Of a stretch of DNA of 6,165 bases, positions 5,290-6,165 are shown piece by piece. Position numbers and translations under genes: made by a program. Source of the stretch: JAAYXS01 sp043820985 (GTDB lineage Bacteria > Planctomycetota > Phycisphaerae > UBA1845 > Fen-1342); NCBI GenBank assembly GCA_043820985.1, contig JBDRDH010000041.1:1-6165 (forward strand). Direction: 5' to 3'. The notes beneath the pieces were generated by a model. That model was not told the origin of the DNA. It did not search any database and worked only from the letters and a program-made list of their open reading frames with translations. Position 1 is the stretch's first letter. Every line of letters starts with the position of its first letter.

Positions 5290-6165
5290 TTAGCCCCAGG
5301 ACCAGGCGTATTTGTGCTTGAAGCAGTGGTAGTGCAGGCCGATGGCTTTCATGGCCACGATGGTGGCGTAGACCGACACCAGCATGAACACCACCGGAAG
5401 CAGCAGCAGCGCCCACGGGCTGGTTCCAGCCTCCCAGGCGTTCAGACCCATCTTGATCAGCACTATGGTCGTCCCAAACTCAACAGCCTGGGCGGCGTAA
5501 ACGACCGCCACCATCATCAGGTAGGCGGGAAAAGACTTGATGATTGTAATGGCCATCAGGTCGATGCGCAGCAGCGATCCGGTGCTACCCCCGGCGACTA
5601 CCAGCACGAATATCGGCCACATGAAGAAGCCACCGACCAGCAAGGCGCCGGCGATGATTTGTTCGCTGATCTGGGTCAGGCCCCAGAGCAGGCTGTAATT
5701 GCCGAACAGAAAGGTCGCCACATCAGATAATCCCATCCCGCCGGTAAAGCCTAGATCCGTGGCGGTTGCGATGAAGATCAAGGCCGGCAGGCGGGCCACG
5801 ATATAGGTGGCCAGCATCTTGACCAAGGGAGTGACGATATCATCGAGAATGCCGCCGGTCAGGGCCAGCGAAGGCAACTCTTTATCGCCGGCGGCGGCAC
5901 CGAGAACGACATTAAGCTGGTAGGAGATGTACCAACAATTGATGATCAGGAGAGCCAGGACGCCGATACAGCAGATGATCATGGCAAACGACAGGGCTTG
6001 CCCCACGCCGAGGAACGCCACCAGAATCAGGAAGGTCACCAGGTTGCCGGGATCGGTTGGGAACGCCAGCGATTGCCCCAGGGCGCGGAAGTAGGCTCCG
6101 TAGCCGGCGTTGGGACCGATCGCCACGCCGTCGTGGGCATAATCCAGGGCGTCGGAAGCCGGCGG
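5290..6165 (-). CDS. Polytopic membrane protein, Yip1/DUF4013-like, N terminus outside window
   Basis: The reading frame is open to the right edge, giving 292 codons plus the TAA at 5290-5292; the true start lies outside. The visible N-terminal part, 'PPASDALDYAHDGVAIGPN', is hydrophilic. About six hydrophobic segments follow, among them ones containing 'LVTFLILVAFLGVG', 'IICCIGVLALLIINCW', 'LPALIFIATATDLG', 'GALLVGGFFMWPIFVLVVAGG', 'YLMMVAVVYAAQAV' and 'ALLLLPVVFMLVSVYATIV'. The segment 'AYFRALGQSLAFPTDPGNL' before the first helix and the basic, aromatic tail 'MKAIGLHYHCFKHKYAWSWG' resemble large uncharacterised membrane proteins of Planctomycetota. No catalytic motif is seen and the function is unknown. 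A GTG at 6126 could be an internal start but has nothing to recommend it. The gene is convergent with the dihydroorotase gene, across the repeat element. Confidence 0.75.
   Translation of the reverse strand, partial: PPASDALDYAHDGVAIGPNAGYGAYFRALGQSLAFPTDPGNLVTFLILVAFLGVGQALSFAMIICCIGVLALLIINCWYISYQLNVVLGAAAGDKELPSLALTGGILDDIVTPLVKMLATYIVARLPALIFIATATDLGFTGGMGLSDVATFLFGNYSLLWGLTQISEQIIAGALLVGGFFMWPIFVLVVAGGSTGSLLRIDLMAITIIKSFPAYLMMVAVVYAAQAVEFGTTIVLIKMGLNAWEAGTSPWALLLLPVVFMLVSVYATIVAMKAIGLHYHCFKHKYAWSWG

Noticed and set aside
5272..5730. 152-codon plus-strand open frame opposite the last membrane protein
   Set aside because: His/Gln/Gly-rich translation is the expected antisense of hydrophobic helices, and the minus-strand frame is far more protein-like.
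6124..6126. GTG at 6126 as the true start of the last membrane protein
   Set aside because: The frame remains open to the window edge with protein-like sequence, and no ribosome binding site precedes this GTG, so the start is probably outside.

Overview
The window is a GC-rich stretch of a bacterial chromosome with six protein genes: four complete and one cut off at each edge. The best guess for the organism is a Gram-negative lineage of the Planctomycetota type, perhaps Phycisphaerae-like. This rests on three things: the L,D-transpeptidase with a TPR-like region, a LysM domain and a YkuD domain; the polytopic membrane protein ending in an 'IGLHYHCFKHKYAWSWG'-like tail; and an intergenic 'CCACAGAGACGCAGAGACACAGAGG' repeat of a kind seen in many environmental genomes. 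No rRNA or other phylogenetic marker is present, so the assignment is tentative.

Positions 1-3748 are read on the minus strand. In transcription order they hold a homocysteine S-methyltransferase family protein (3748-2846), a DUF4405 membrane protein with a separate C-terminal helical domain (2760-2056), an L,D-transpeptidase (1933-833) and an MBOAT-family O-acyltransferase that runs off the left edge (830-1). The last two are separated by only two bases and almost certainly form one transcription unit, pairing peptidoglycan cross-linking or anchoring with transfer of acyl groups at the membrane. The gaps of 85 and 122 bases further upstream make a single four-gene operon possible but unproven.

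A divergent intergenic region (3749-3869) separates this block from a plus-strand dihydroorotase gene (3870-5150), the third step of de novo pyrimidine synthesis. After it, 139 bases of non-coding DNA lie between convergent genes and are mostly filled by an imperfect palindromic repeat element with a small perfect hairpin at its centre. The window closes with a minus-strand polytopic membrane protein (6165-5290), whose N terminus lies beyond the right edge.

I found no CRISPR array, transposase, phage gene, toxin-antitoxin pair, defence system, tRNA or rRNA. The genes are mostly housekeeping or cell-envelope functions. The most unusual signals are small non-coding structures: the palindromic repeat at 5175-5284, a perfect 8-bp hairpin just upstream of the DUF4405 gene, and a perfect 9-bp inverted repeat inside the methyltransferase gene.
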